Assembly: GCA_046541515.1 (NCBI GenBank)
Contig: JBKHDD010000038.1
Span: 1 to 31,481 of the forward strand
Direction: 5' to 3'
Origin: CAYFVR01 sp046541515
Lineage (GTDB): Bacteria > Desulfobacterota > Desulfobacteria > Desulfobacterales > Desulfococcaceae
DNA length: 31,481 nucleotides
Each line of letters opens with the position of its first letter. Position 1 is the first letter of the stretch. This document shows, piece after piece, positions 1 to 8,530 of the stretch. The translations under genes and the position numbers were made by a program. The notes under the pieces were generated by a model. It ran no database searches. It was not told the DNA's origin and was given only the letters and a program-made list of their open reading frames with translations.

Positions 1-612
1 ATGGACCCGGACACCCGGAGCCGTCTGTTTGAACCCTTCTTCACCACCAAATTTCTGGGTCGCGGCCTGGGCATGTCCGCGGTCCAGGGCATTGTTCGGG
101 GGCATGAGGGCACGCTGTTCGTGGACACCGCGCCGGGGAAAGGGACCACCGTTTCCGTGGTGTTTCCGGCCATGGCGGTTCCGGAGGAGGAAGATTCGGA
201 CGACGAGGTGGCGGAAAGCGCGGAGGAAAGCCGGGCGTCCGACCGGGGCGTGGTTCTGGTGGTGGACGACGACGAGGCGGTGCGCGCCCTCGGCGAAAAA
301 ATGGTGGCCCGCCTCGGCTTCCGGACCCGGACCGCCCGGGACGGCCTGGAGGCGCTGGACGCCTTCCGGACCCACGGGGACGACATCGTCGCGGTCCTTC
401 TGGATTTGAGCATGCCCCGGATGGACGGCGTTCGGGCGGCCGAAGCGCTCCGGGAAATGCGGCCGGAGCTGCCCATTCTTCTTTCCAGCGGATTCAGCCA
501 GAAAGAGGCCGTCCGGCGGCTCAACCCCGCCGACATCTCCGGCTTCATCCAAAAACCCTACCGCATGTCCGCCCTCCGCGAGGCCTTCGCCCGGCTCCTT
601 CCCCCCGCCTGA
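1..612 (+). CDS. hybrid sensor histidine kinase, C-terminal part (HATPase end plus receiver domain)
   Basis: This is the 3' end of a two-component hybrid histidine kinase. The first residues (MDPDTRSRLFEPFFTTK) are the end of the G1 box and the F box of an HATPase_c domain, so the ATG at base 1 is an internal codon and the gene starts upstream of the window. A G2 box (GRGLGMSAVQGIV) follows at residues 21-33. After an acidic linker (about 60-80), a receiver domain spans about 84-200: an acidic DDD cluster near 89-91, the phospho-acceptor Asp135 (LLDLSMPRMDG) and the conserved Lys185 (IQKPYR). The kinase would phosphorylate its own receiver or pass phosphate to another protein. The sensor part is missing, so the signal is unknown. 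The gene ends 232 nt before a nitroreductase on the same strand. Confidence 0.85.
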   Translation: MDPDTRSRLFEPFFTTKFLGRGLGMSAVQGIVRGHEGTLFVDTAPGKGTTVSVVFPAMAVPEEEDSDDEVAESAEESRASDRGVVLVVDDDEAVRALGEKMVARLGFRTRTARDGLEALDAFRTHGDDIVAVLLDLSMPRMDGVRAAEALREMRPELPILLSSGFSQKEAVRRLNPADISGFIQKPYRMSALREAFARLLPPA

Positions 613-844
613 TCCATGGGCATGGCCATTCCTCCGGCGCCCTTTCCGATGCCGGGCGGAGGCGCTTCCCCGTGCGTTTCCTCTCCAAGCATGGTATCCT
701 TTCCGTCGCTTGGCATTTCGTCGAAACGGAAAAACGCCCGTTTCGCCCGGTTCCGGCCGCTGGCCCCGAAACCGGCAAGCCTTTCTTTCGGCCGGCGCGC
801 CCGGCCTTGGAACCGCCCTTCGCGCCGAATTCGGGAGGCCCTTT

Positions 845-1762
845 ATGACGGACCGAACCGTCTCCACCGTCATTGACCCGGAAACCTGCGTCGGTTGCGG
901 CGCCTGCGTCCGGATTTGTCCTTCGGACACCCTTTCCATGGTGGACGGCCTGGCGCGGGTCACCGGAGACCGGTCCCTCAACTGCGGCCACTGCGCGGCG
1001 GTCTGCCCGGTGGACGCGGTCCGGGTGAAATCCCTGGAAACCGACGCGGTCCGTTTCCAATCCTTCGTTTCCGGCGCCGAATGGCTGCCTTTCGGTCAAC
1101 CCGACGTCGGAGAACTGGTCCGACTGATGCGATCCCGCCGTTCCTGCCGGGCCTACACGGCGCGGCCGGTGGCGCGGGCGTGGCTGGACGATCTGATCCG
1201 GGTGGGCATTACGGCCCCCTCCGGGACCAACAGCCAAGCCTGGACCTTTACCGTTCTGCCGGACCGGGCGGCGGTGCTTCGACTGGGCGGGGCCGTGGCC
1301 GATTTTTTCCGACGGCTGAACCGACTGGCGGCCCGGCCCTGGGTTCGCCATCCCCTGCGCTGGCTGGGGCGACCGGCGCTGGCCGATTATTATCGCGACC
1401 ATTTCGATTCCGTTTCCGAGGCGCTGGACGGCTGGGACCGGACCGGCCGGGATCGGCTTTTCCACGGCGCCACCGCGGCTATCCTGGTGGGCTCGCGCCC
1501 CGGGGCGAGCTGCCCGGCCGAAGACGCCTTGCTGGCAACGGGCCAGATGTTGCCGGCGGCCCACGCCATGGGGCTGGGCACGGTCCTCATCGGTTTCGTG
1601 GTGGCGGCCATGGCCAAGGACCGGCGCGTCAAGGCGGCGGTGGACATCCCGGCGGAGGAGACCGTCCACGCCGTCATCGGTCTGGGCCATCCCGACGTGG
1701 AATACCAGCGTTTCGCCGGCCGCCGGGAACCGGTGATCCGTTGGGCCGACGCCGGGGCATAA
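845..1762 (+). CDS. nitroreductase family protein with N-terminal ferredoxin domain
   Basis: This is a 305-residue fusion of a 2x[4Fe-4S]-type ferredoxin domain (about 1-60) and an FMN nitroreductase domain (about 85-300). The first cluster motif is complete (Cys15, 18, 21, 25, followed by Pro). The second reads SLNCGHCAAVCP: Cys47, 50 and 54 are present, but the position of its first Cys appears to be Ser44. The nitroreductase part begins with the typical RSRRSCRAYTARPV, followed by APSGTNSQAW. These flavoproteins reduce nitro compounds or other electron-poor substrates; the ferredoxin part would deliver low-potential electrons, as expected in an anaerobe. The substrate cannot be told. The start at 845 is chosen because GGGAGG lies 6 nt upstream at 833-838. 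A longer in-frame extension to 710 has no such site. A terminator follows at 1788-1811. Confidence 0.88.
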   Translation: MTDRTVSTVIDPETCVGCGACVRICPSDTLSMVDGLARVTGDRSLNCGHCAAVCPVDAVRVKSLETDAVRFQSFVSGAEWLPFGQPDVGELVRLMRSRRSCRAYTARPVARAWLDDLIRVGITAPSGTNSQAWTFTVLPDRAAVLRLGGAVADFFRRLNRLAARPWVRHPLRWLGRPALADYYRDHFDSVSEALDGWDRTGRDRLFHGATAAILVGSRPGASCPAEDALLATGQMLPAAHAMGLGTVLIGFVVAAMAKDRRVKAAVDIPAEETVHAVIGLGHPDVEYQRFAGRREPVIRWADAGA

Positions 1763-1787
1763 TTTTACCGCCCGGCGGGTTTTTCTC

Positions 1788-1811
1788 CCCGTTTTCCAAC
1801 GGGAATTTTTT
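1788..1811 (+). terminator. rho-independent terminator after the nitroreductase gene
   Basis: A 6-bp perfect stem (CCCGTT at 1788-1793, AACGGG at 1798-1803) with a TTCC loop is followed after AA by six T. It lies 26 nt after the nitroreductase stop and before the next gene's ribosome site, so the nitroreductase is probably transcribed alone. Confidence 0.6.
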
Positions 1812-1899
1812 GGGGGATTCCTCCGGGCCGTCCCGCTTCGTCCGTTTCCCTTTTTTCCAAATCGGAGAAACATCCGGATTTCTCATGAAAGGAAATCCC

Positions 1900-2208
1900 A
1901 TGACGGATTCGTTTTCCAAAGACGAGGACCGCGCCGGAAAAGAAGGCGGCCGGAATTTCCTGAACACCCCGCTGTCCGCCCGGGGCGTTCCGGCGCGGGT
2001 GGTCTATCTGATGGCCGTGGTCGGCGGCATTTATCTGCTGAATCCCACTGCGGGCCTTTTGGAGATCATCCCCGACACCCTTCCGCTGATCGGGAACCTG
2101 GACGAGGGCGGGGCCACGCTGGCGGTCTGGTACGGGTTGCTGGAGTTTCTGGAGGGGCGGCGGAAAAAGCGCGATCGCGCCAAGGCCGGCGACGAATCCG
2201 GGACCTGA
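1900..2208 (+). CDS. small DUF1232 (YkvA-like) membrane protein
   Basis: This is a 102-residue protein. A charged N-terminal part (about 1-30) precedes a hydrophobic stretch (VVYLMAVVGGIYLLNPTAG, about 38-57) and then the motif IPDTLPLIGNLDEGGA. The pattern of a hydrophobic segment followed by PD-x-(L/I)P-x-(L/I)G-x-(L/I)D is the hallmark of the DUF1232/YkvA family, whose function is unknown. The C-terminus is strongly basic (EGRRKKRDRAK). The ATG at 1900 is preferred over the one at 1885 because AAAGGA lies 6 nt before it. The gene stands alone between the nitroreductase terminator and the MEDS-kinase pair. Confidence 0.7.
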   Translation: MTDSFSKDEDRAGKEGGRNFLNTPLSARGVPARVVYLMAVVGGIYLLNPTAGLLEIIPDTLPLIGNLDEGGATLAVWYGLLEFLEGRRKKRDRAKAGDESGT

Positions 2209-2383
2209 GACGGGGTGGTTCCGGAACGCCCAAGTGTTTTACTGTTCCGGCGCCATCTTCAATGGGAATTCTGCGGAAAAAGGCGGTGGGGGATGAAAAT
2301 TCTCCAATCGTCATTATTTTAGTAATACTGAATTTTTCGGGAACGGTTTGAACGACATCCAAAGGTTCAACCAAGGAGGCGCC

Positions 2384-3046
2384 ATGCACATTCATACATC
2401 CGATCAGGAGGCGCTGGCCCTGGGCTTTGGGGGCTATTGTTGCAACTGGGGCGTTCATCTCTGCGGTTTTTATGAAACCGAAGAAGAACGCGACGAAATC
2501 ATCTGCGGATTTCTGCACCAGGGCGACCTGGACGGCGATCTTCAACTTTACTGCCCGGTGGAACAAAATTCGGAACGGTTCCGCCAGACCTACCGGCATC
2601 GCTTTCCGGACGGCGGGACAAACTTGGACGATCCCGACCGTTTCCGCATCCAATCGGCCCGGGAATTGTATTATCCCGACGGCACCTTTTCGCCCCTGGC
2701 CATGGACGAGGGGCTGGAGGCCTTTTTCGAGGAAAGCCAGCGAAACGGGCCGCGGAACATCCGGGGCACGGCGGAAATGGCCTGGGCACTGGAAGCCATT
2801 CCCGGCGCGGAACATCTGATGGCCTATGAATCCCGCCTGAACTACTTCATTCCCGGGAAACCCTGGATCAGCATCTGCCTGTACAACCTCGCCCGCTTCT
2901 CCGGCGCGCAAATCATGCAGGCGCTTCAGACCCATCCCTACGCCATCAGCGGCGGCGTCATCACCGAAAACCCCTTTTTCCGGGACCCCGACGAATGGCT
3001 GGCCGCCAACGCGCCCCAGTTTCTGCCCGGGGCCGTCCCTCCGTGA
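2384..3046 (+). CDS. MEDS-domain sensory protein
   Basis: This 220-residue protein consists almost wholly of one MEDS (methanogen/methylotroph, DcmR sensory) domain. Supporting features are the early HLCGFYETEEERDEII block (residues about 25-40), the central MAWALEAIPGAEHLMAYE block (about 133-150) and the late CLYNLARFSG, THPYAISGG and ENPFF blocks. MEDS domains are thought to sense small molecules and usually sit beside or inside regulators and histidine kinases. No DNA-binding or transmembrane segment is visible. The start is set by a strong AAGGAGG at 2373-2379, 4 nt before the ATG. Its TGA stop overlaps the GTG start of the following hybrid kinase, so the two are almost certainly co-translated and probably form a sensor pair. 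Confidence 0.8.
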   Translation: MHIHTSDQEALALGFGGYCCNWGVHLCGFYETEEERDEIICGFLHQGDLDGDLQLYCPVEQNSERFRQTYRHRFPDGGTNLDDPDRFRIQSARELYYPDGTFSPLAMDEGLEAFFEESQRNGPRNIRGTAEMAWALEAIPGAEHLMAYESRLNYFIPGKPWISICLYNLARFSGAQIMQALQTHPYAISGGVITENPFFRDPDEWLAANAPQFLPGAVPP

Positions 3047-4998
3047 ATTTCGATCGTCGGGCCCACGACCTCTTCCTGTTGATGCTGAATCTGACCCAGC
3101 TTAAACATCGCCAGCGGATGGTCGATTTTTTCGTGGAGGCCATCAACGCGCTGCTGGAGGAGGTTCGGGTGCGGGTGGTCGTGGCGGAAGAGGGGGAGGC
3201 GAGCGCCATCCCCATCGCCACGGCACGTCACCGGTTCGGCGCGGTGGTGGTGGAGAGCGTGGACGAAGCCGAAGACCCGGCCCCGGAAATTCTGGCGCTG
3301 ATCCGAAACGGCGTCCGGATGCTGGCGCTGATTCTGGAAAATCGACTGCGGGGTCGGATGCTGGCGGACCGGAATTTCAACCTGGAATCCGCCGTGCGGG
3401 AACGGACGGCGGAGCTGGAGGACGCCAACCGCCGATTAAAGCGGGAGGTGTTGGAGCGAAAGCGATCCGAGGCGGCGCTCCGGGCCTCCGAGGAACGGTA
3501 CCGGTTGCTGCTGGAAAACGCCGACGAGGCGGTGCTGGTGGTCCAGGCCGATCTCATCCGCTTTCACAATCCCCGGGCGCGCGGGCTGTTCGGCCGGGAC
3601 GACCGGACGCTCTGGAGCCAGCCCTTCTCCACCTTTTTGCATCCGGACGACGCCCCGCCGCTCCAGGAGCGGATGCTGGGGATTCTGGGCGGGGAAACCC
3701 TGGAAGAGCCGATCACGGTTCGCATTCCCCGTTCCGGGGGGAAGGTGGCCTTCGCCCAGGGAAATGGCGTGGTCATCGCCTGGGACGGGGCGGAGGCGGT
3801 GTTGCTTTTTCTGCGGGACATTACCGAAGAACGCCGATTGGAAGAACGGTTGCGGCTGGCCATGAAAATGGAGGCGGTGGGCACCCTGGCCGGCGGCCTG
3901 GCCCATGATTTCAACAATCAACTATCCCCGATTTTGGGATATGCGGAGCTGGCCCTGGAGACCGTTGCTCCCGGCTCCGAGGCCGAAGGCTATCTGCGAC
4001 GGGTCGTGGAAGGCGCGGAGCGGGCCCGGACGCTGGTTCACCGAATTTTGACCTTCAGTCGGCAGCGACTGGGCCGATTTCGACCGGTGAATCTGGAAGC
4101 GCTGGCCAGCGAAATCCTTTCGGAATTTCAGCCCCGGCTTCCCGCCGGTTGCCGCATGGTTTGGAAATCCGCGCCCCTGGACGCCGGCGCGGTGGAAGGC
4201 GACCCGGAGTTGCTGAAACAGGTGATTCGCCACATCTGCCGCAACGCCTTGCAGGCCATCGAAGCTTCGGGCGGAACCGTGACGTTTTCCCTGGACCGGG
4301 TGGACGACGCTCCGGTCGCGGAACGGGAGTCGAACGTGCTGGGCGACGGCGCCTATCTTCGGTTGCGGGTGCGGGATACGGGGCCGGGGATGAAGCCGGC
4401 GGTGCCGGAAAAATGCTTCGAGCCCTATTTCACCACCCGGCCGGTGGGCGAGGGGCTGGGGCTGGCGGTGGCCCACGGCATCGTTCGCCATCATGGCGGA
4501 CAGATTCAGGTCCAAAGCGAACCCGGAGCGGGCACCGTCGTTTCGATCCACTTCCCGATGTCCGGCGTGGCGGCGTGGGTCCCGGAGCCGGCCGGTCGGG
4601 TGTTGCTGGCCGACCACGATCCCGCAAGCCGCCGGGAAACCCGCGACCGGCTGACCGACCTGGGATTCTCGGTGACCGCCGCGGGGGACGGACTTTCGGC
4701 TCTCTCCGCCTTTCAGGCCGCCCCGCAGACGGTGGACCTGCTGATCGCCGATCTCAATTTGAAGGGGCTGGGGGGCGAACGGCTGGCCCGGGCGGCGCGG
4801 CAATTTCGGCCGGGTCTCCCGGTAATCCTTTGCGCCTCGTACCTGGAAAACGCGAACATCGGGTCCGACGGAGACGCCGTGCTGACCAAGCCGCTTTCCA
4901 AAGACCGGCTGGCCCGGACCGTCCGGGAACTGCTGGGACGGCCCGAACCAACGCCGGAGGCACGCGAGGAAACGATTACAGCGTCTGCCGATCCGTGA
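3043..4998 (+). CDS. PAS-domain hybrid histidine kinase with receiver domain
   Basis: This 651-residue cytoplasmic hybrid kinase shows no membrane segment. An N-terminal region (about 1-110, possibly GAF-like) leads into a charged coiled-coil (about 110-150) and a PAS domain (about 152-270, ERYRLLLENADEAVLVV). HisKA follows with the phospho-acceptor His288 in LAHDFNNQLSPILGYAEL, and then an HATPase with N-box Asn401 (CRNALQAIE), G1 DTGPG and G2 GEGLGL. The receiver domain has Asp570 as phospho-acceptor and Lys616. In its acidic patch one residue is His (LADHDP). The GTG at 3043 is chosen because it overlaps the MEDS gene's stop by 4 nt; an ATG at 2995 would give 16 more residues deep inside the MEDS gene. 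The 3' end overlaps convergent leuA by 23 nt. The partner MEDS protein probably supplies or modifies the input signal. Confidence 0.87.
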   Translation: MNFDRRAHDLFLLMLNLTQLKHRQRMVDFFVEAINALLEEVRVRVVVAEEGEASAIPIATARHRFGAVVVESVDEAEDPAPEILALIRNGVRMLALILENRLRGRMLADRNFNLESAVRERTAELEDANRRLKREVLERKRSEAALRASEERYRLLLENADEAVLVVQADLIRFHNPRARGLFGRDDRTLWSQPFSTFLHPDDAPPLQERMLGILGGETLEEPITVRIPRSGGKVAFAQGNGVVIAWDGAEAVLLFLRDITEERRLEERLRLAMKMEAVGTLAGGLAHDFNNQLSPILGYAELALETVAPGSEAEGYLRRVVEGAERARTLVHRILTFSRQRLGRFRPVNLEALASEILSEFQPRLPAGCRMVWKSAPLDAGAVEGDPELLKQVIRHICRNALQAIEASGGTVTFSLDRVDDAPVAERESNVLGDGAYLRLRVRDTGPGMKPAVPEKCFEPYFTTRPVGEGLGLAVAHGIVRHHGGQIQVQSEPGAGTVVSIHFPMSGVAAWVPEPAGRVLLADHDPASRRETRDRLTDLGFSVTAAGDGLSALSAFQAAPQTVDLLIADLNLKGLGGERLARAARQFRPGLPVILCASYLENANIGSDGDAVLTKPLSKDRLARTVRELLGRPEPTPEAREETITASADP

Positions 4999-6514
4999 TC
5001 GGATGCTCCTTCAGGTATTCCAGCCGGTTGAGACCATTTACGTAGGCTTTGGCGGCGGCGGTGATGATGTCCGCGTCCGCGCCTCGGCCCAGGGCCATCA
5101 GGCCGTTTTCCCGCAGCCGGACCGTCACCTCGCCCTGGGCGTCGGTGCCGCCGGTCAGGGCCGCCACGGTAAACCGCAGCAGCTCCGACTCCGCGCCGGT
5201 CAACGCCGCGATGGCGTTGTAGGCCGCGTCGATGGGGCCGTTGCCGTAGTCGGCCCCCCGCGCCTTCCGTCCGTGGATGGACATCTCCACGCTGGCCATG
5301 GGCATGACCGTGGTCCCCGCCGAAACGTGCAGATACTCCAGCTTGAAAACGTCGGTGGTTCGCAGGATGCCTTCGGTCACCAGGGCCTCCAGGTCCTCGT
5401 CCACCACGCTCTTCTTCCGGTCGGCCAGCCGCTTGAACTCCTTGAACACCTGGGCCAGCTCCTCGTCGGAGAGCTGGTAGCCCATCTCCTCCAACCGGGA
5501 CCGCAGGGCCGCCCGGCCCGAGTGCTTGCCCAGCACCAGATTGCTGGTTTTCAGCCCCACCGTTTCCGGCCGCATGATCTCGTAGGTCATCGGGTTTTTC
5601 AGCACGCCGTCCTGGTGGATGCCCGCCTCGTGGGCGAAGGCGTTGGCCCCGACAACCGCCTTGTTGGGCTGGACGATCATGCCGGTGATCATGCTGACCA
5701 GCCGGCTGGTGGGCATAATCTGTTCGGTGACGATGTTGGTCTCCATGGGCAGATAGGTGGGCCGGGTGTGCATGGCCATGATCACCTCTTCCAGGGCGGT
5801 GTTCCCGGCCCGCTCCCCGATGCCGTTGATGGTCACCTCCGCCTGGCGGGCCCCGGCCCGGATGGCGGCCAGGGTGTTGGCGGTGGCCAGCCCCAGATCG
5901 TTGTGGCAGTGGACGCTGAGGATCGCCTTGTCCATCCCCGGGGTGTGTTCCATCACGTATTTCACCATCTGCTCGAACTCGCTGGGGATGGCGTATCCCA
6001 CCGTGTCCGGCAGGTTCACGACGGTGGCCCCGGCGGCGATGGCCGCTCCGAAGACTTCGCACAGGTAGTCGGGATCGCTCCGGGAGCCGTCCTCGGCGGA
6101 AAACTCCACGCTGCTGGTCAGGGACCGGGCGTAGCCCACCGCCTCCACGGCCGCCTTGACCACCTCTTCCCGAGACATCCGCAGCTTGTATTCCAGATGG
6201 ATGTCCGAGGTGGCGATGAAGGTGTGGATGCGGGGCTTGGCGGCGTGCTTCACGGCGGCCCAGGCCTTGTCGATATCGTCTTTCCCGGCCCGGCACAGGG
6301 CCGCCACCTGACACTCCCGGATCTCTTCCGCGATGCGGGAAACCGCCTCGAAATCGCCTTCGGAGGCCGCCGGAAAGCCGGCCTCGATGACATCCACGCC
6401 CAGCTTTTCCAGGCGACCGGCCAGCCGCAGCTTTTCTCCGGTGTTCATGCTGGCGCCGGGCGATTGCTCGCCGTCCCGCAGGGTGGTGTCGAAAATGTAT
6501 ACGCGTTCGGACAT
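4976..6514 (-). CDS. leuA: 2-isopropylmalate synthase
   Basis: LeuA condenses acetyl-CoA with 2-ketoisovalerate to 2-isopropylmalate, the first committed step of leucine synthesis. The 512-residue length is typical of the bacterial short form. The HMGL-like TIM barrel begins with YIFDTTLRDGEQSPGASM (metal and substrate residues Asp and Arg near positions 9-12), and HCHNDLGLATAN carries the metal-binding His-x-His. GNTALEEVIMAMHTR and GKHSGRAAL are also family signatures. The C-terminal part (from about 390) is the LeuA dimerisation and allosteric domain, the usual site of leucine feedback. AAAAGGAG (complement of 6521-6528) sits 6 nt before the ATG. It is the last gene of the ilv-cimA-leuA run but is set apart by 273 nt. 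leuB and leuCD are not in the window. Confidence 0.97.
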   Translation of the reverse strand: MSERVYIFDTTLRDGEQSPGASMNTGEKLRLAGRLEKLGVDVIEAGFPAASEGDFEAVSRIAEEIRECQVAALCRAGKDDIDKAWAAVKHAAKPRIHTFIATSDIHLEYKLRMSREEVVKAAVEAVGYARSLTSSVEFSAEDGSRSDPDYLCEVFGAAIAAGATVVNLPDTVGYAIPSEFEQMVKYVMEHTPGMDKAILSVHCHNDLGLATANTLAAIRAGARQAEVTINGIGERAGNTALEEVIMAMHTRPTYLPMETNIVTEQIMPTSRLVSMITGMIVQPNKAVVGANAFAHEAGIHQDGVLKNPMTYEIMRPETVGLKTSNLVLGKHSGRAALRSRLEEMGYQLSDEELAQVFKEFKRLADRKKSVVDEDLEALVTEGILRTTDVFKLEYLHVSAGTTVMPMASVEMSIHGRKARGADYGNGPIDAAYNAIAALTGAESELLRFTVAALTGGTDAQGEVTVRLRENGLMALGRGADADIITAAAKAYVNGLNRLEYLKEHPITDRQTL

Positions 6515-6787
6515 GACATGCTCCTTTTGTTTTTTTACGAAATTGGATGGAAAATCGGGGTACGCTCAATCAGAATTCGCGAAATGCCGATGAAAAATCG
6601 TTGGGATCTCCATCCAGGAGCATGGGCCGCGGGATGAGGCCGTCGGCCGTTCCCGCGGCGTGTACCGCTTCCTTGTGTTTCATGGGTTGCGAGTGGTCCT
6701 TGCTGTGGGTTGATCCGCGGGGAAAAGGTGGCGCTCCCGTTCCACGGCCGTTGGTGCCCGGCCGCGGACATTTCTTCTACCGCCGAA
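6515..6787 (-). other. spacer between cimA and leuA with an 8-bp hairpin
   Basis: This 273-nt spacer is long for an operon. It holds an inverted repeat at 6627-6658 (outer arms CCGCGGGA and TCCCGCGG, with an inner GGCC/GGCC pair) but no T run, so it is not a standard terminator. I see no convincing promoter and no leucine-rich leader peptide. It could be an mRNA-stabilising structure, or could hold a weak internal promoter for leuA. Confidence 0.4.
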
Positions 6788-8440
6788 TTACGGCCCGGCG
6801 TCGTCCGCCCCGGCGGCGGGGGCGGGCGGCGGACATTCCGGCTCTCCGGCGATCTCGGCCAGACGGTACTGAAAGCTGTCGGCGAGGGCCTGCCAACTGG
6901 CCTCGATGATGTCCTCGGAGACGCCGACGGTGCTCCAGAGCTGATCGGTGTCCCGGGATTCGATGAGCACCCGGACCTTGGCGGCGGTGCCTTCCCGGCC
7001 GTCGATGACCCGCACCTTGAAATCGACCAGGTGCATGGCGTCCAGGTCCGGAAAGAACTGGCCCAGGGCCTTGCGCAGGGCGTTGTCCAAGGCGCTCACC
7101 GGGCCGTCGCCCTCCGCCGCCGTGATCTCCTGGCGGCCGTCCACCGAAATTTTGATGGTGGCGTAGGCGTGGCAGGGCCGGTCCCGATCCTTTTCGATGG
7201 TCACCCGAAAGGATTCCAGGTCGAAGGCCGGCTTGAACTGCCGGGTCAGCTTTTCCATGAGGATTTTCAGGGAGCCCTCGGCGGCGTCGTACTGAAAGCC
7301 CTCCTGTTCCAGCTCCTTGATGGCGGCCACGATCTGGCGGCTCTCGCAGCCGTTGGCGCCCAGATCCACCCCCAGCTCCTTGGCCTTGTAGGCCACGTTG
7401 CTGCGGCCGGAGAGGTCCGAAACCAGGACGTGCCGCTGGTTGCCCACCCGCTCCGGGTCGATGTGCTCGTAGGCCCGGGGGTCTTTCATCACGGCACTGA
7501 CGTGGATGCCGCCCTTGTGGGCGAAGGCGCTTTTGCCCACGAAGGGGCGGCTGGCCAGGGGCACCAGGTTGGCGGTTTCGCTGACGAACCGGGAAAGCCG
7601 CTGGAGCCCCTGGAGCTTTTCTTCGGGAATGCAGTCCCGCTCCATTTTCAGGCGAAGAATGGGCAGGATCGCGGTCAGATCGGCGTTGCCGCACCGTTCT
7701 CCGTACCCGTTGACCGTGCCCTGGACCATGCCGGCGCCGGCTTGGATCGCCTCGATGCTGTTGGCCACCGCCAGGCCGCTGTCGTTGTGGGTGTGGATGC
7801 CGATTCGGACCGGTTCCGCACCGAAAAAGCCTTGGACCTCCTTCATGGCCGAGGCGATCCACCAGGGCAGGCTGCCGCCGTTGGTGTCGCACAGCACCAG
7901 GAAGTCGGCTCCGCCGTCGGCCGCCGCCCGCAGGGTGGACAGCGCGTATTCGGGATTGTCCCGGAAGCCGTCGAAAAAATGCTCCGCGTCGTAGATCACC
8001 TCCCGGCCCCGCCCCTTCAAAAAGGCGACGGTGTCGCGGATCATGGCCAGGTTTTCCTCCAGCGTGTTGCGCATCAGCTTGACGTGGAGGTCCCAGGTTT
8101 TGCCGAACACCGCCACCGCCGGGGTCTCGCTGGCCAGCAGCTCCCGCAGGTTTTCGTCGTCCCCGGGCAGCAGGCCGGGCCGGCGAGTGGCGCCGAAGGC
8201 GGTGAGCCGCGCGTGGGCGAACCGCTCCTTCCGGGCCAGCTCGAAAAATTTCCGATCCCGGGGATTGGAGCCGGGCCAGCCGCCCTCGATGTAGTGGATT
8301 CCGATTTCGTCCAGCCGACGGGCGATGCGGATTTTGTCTTCGGCGGAAAAATTGATGCTTTCGCCCTGGGTGCCGTCCCGCAGGGTGGTGTCGTAAATGA
8401 GAACCGGGGGCGCCCCGGGGTCCTTCGATGCCGTGTCCAT
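6788..8440 (-). CDS. cimA: (R)-citramalate synthase
   Basis: CimA condenses pyruvate with acetyl-CoA to (R)-citramalate. This gives 2-ketobutyrate for isoleucine without threonine deaminase. The protein (550 residues) has the HMGL-like catalytic barrel: LIYDTTLRDGTQGESINF near the N-terminus, VIYDAEHFFDGF, and HTHNDSGLAVANS with the metal-binding His pair, followed by NGYGERCGNADL. A C-terminal LeuA-type dimerisation/regulatory domain (from about 400) would bind isoleucine. The GxxGES/EHFFDG pattern and length fit the long CimA type (about 530-550 residues) rather than LeuA. Two ATG codons are adjacent; the one at 8440 is better spaced (5 nt) from GGAG than the one at 8443. The gene lies between ilvC and leuA in the branched-chain operon. 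Confidence 0.93.
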   Translation of the reverse strand: MDTASKDPGAPPVLIYDTTLRDGTQGESINFSAEDKIRIARRLDEIGIHYIEGGWPGSNPRDRKFFELARKERFAHARLTAFGATRRPGLLPGDDENLRELLASETPAVAVFGKTWDLHVKLMRNTLEENLAMIRDTVAFLKGRGREVIYDAEHFFDGFRDNPEYALSTLRAAADGGADFLVLCDTNGGSLPWWIASAMKEVQGFFGAEPVRIGIHTHNDSGLAVANSIEAIQAGAGMVQGTVNGYGERCGNADLTAILPILRLKMERDCIPEEKLQGLQRLSRFVSETANLVPLASRPFVGKSAFAHKGGIHVSAVMKDPRAYEHIDPERVGNQRHVLVSDLSGRSNVAYKAKELGVDLGANGCESRQIVAAIKELEQEGFQYDAAEGSLKILMEKLTRQFKPAFDLESFRVTIEKDRDRPCHAYATIKISVDGRQEITAAEGDGPVSALDNALRKALGQFFPDLDAMHLVDFKVRVIDGREGTAAKVRVLIESRDTDQLWSTVGVSEDIIEASWQALADSFQYRLAEIAGEPECPPPAPAAGADDAGP

Positions 8441-8458
8441 CATCCGCTCCGGAAAAGG

Positions 8459-8502
8459 GGGCCGGACCGGACGGAGGGCTCGCCGTCCGTCCGGTCCGGC
8501 CC
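8459..8502 (-). terminator. 16-bp perfect hairpin between ilvC and cimA
   Basis: A 16-nt arm at 8459-8474 is perfectly complementary to 8487-8502, with a 12-nt loop. On the minus (operon) strand the hairpin is followed within a few bases by only four T. It could be a weak or partial terminator that lowers cimA-leuA expression relative to ilvDBNC, or an mRNA 3'-end stabiliser after processing. The inner part can also pair in a shifted register (CGGACGG with CCGTCCG). Confidence 0.55.
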
Positions 8503-8530
8503 GTTCGCGAGGGGCCCGATGCGTGTCGGA

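Noticed and set aside
2258..2320. TTCAATGGGAATT followed by a TATTTT-GTAAT element, similar to the sequence before mazE at 26278-26325
   Set aside because: The two elements are at different spacings (57 and 34 nt), so a common operator is not supported.
6515..6720. A possible leader peptide before leuA on the minus strand (start MKHKEAV)
   Set aside because: It has no ribosome site, no cluster of Leu codons and no terminator behind it.
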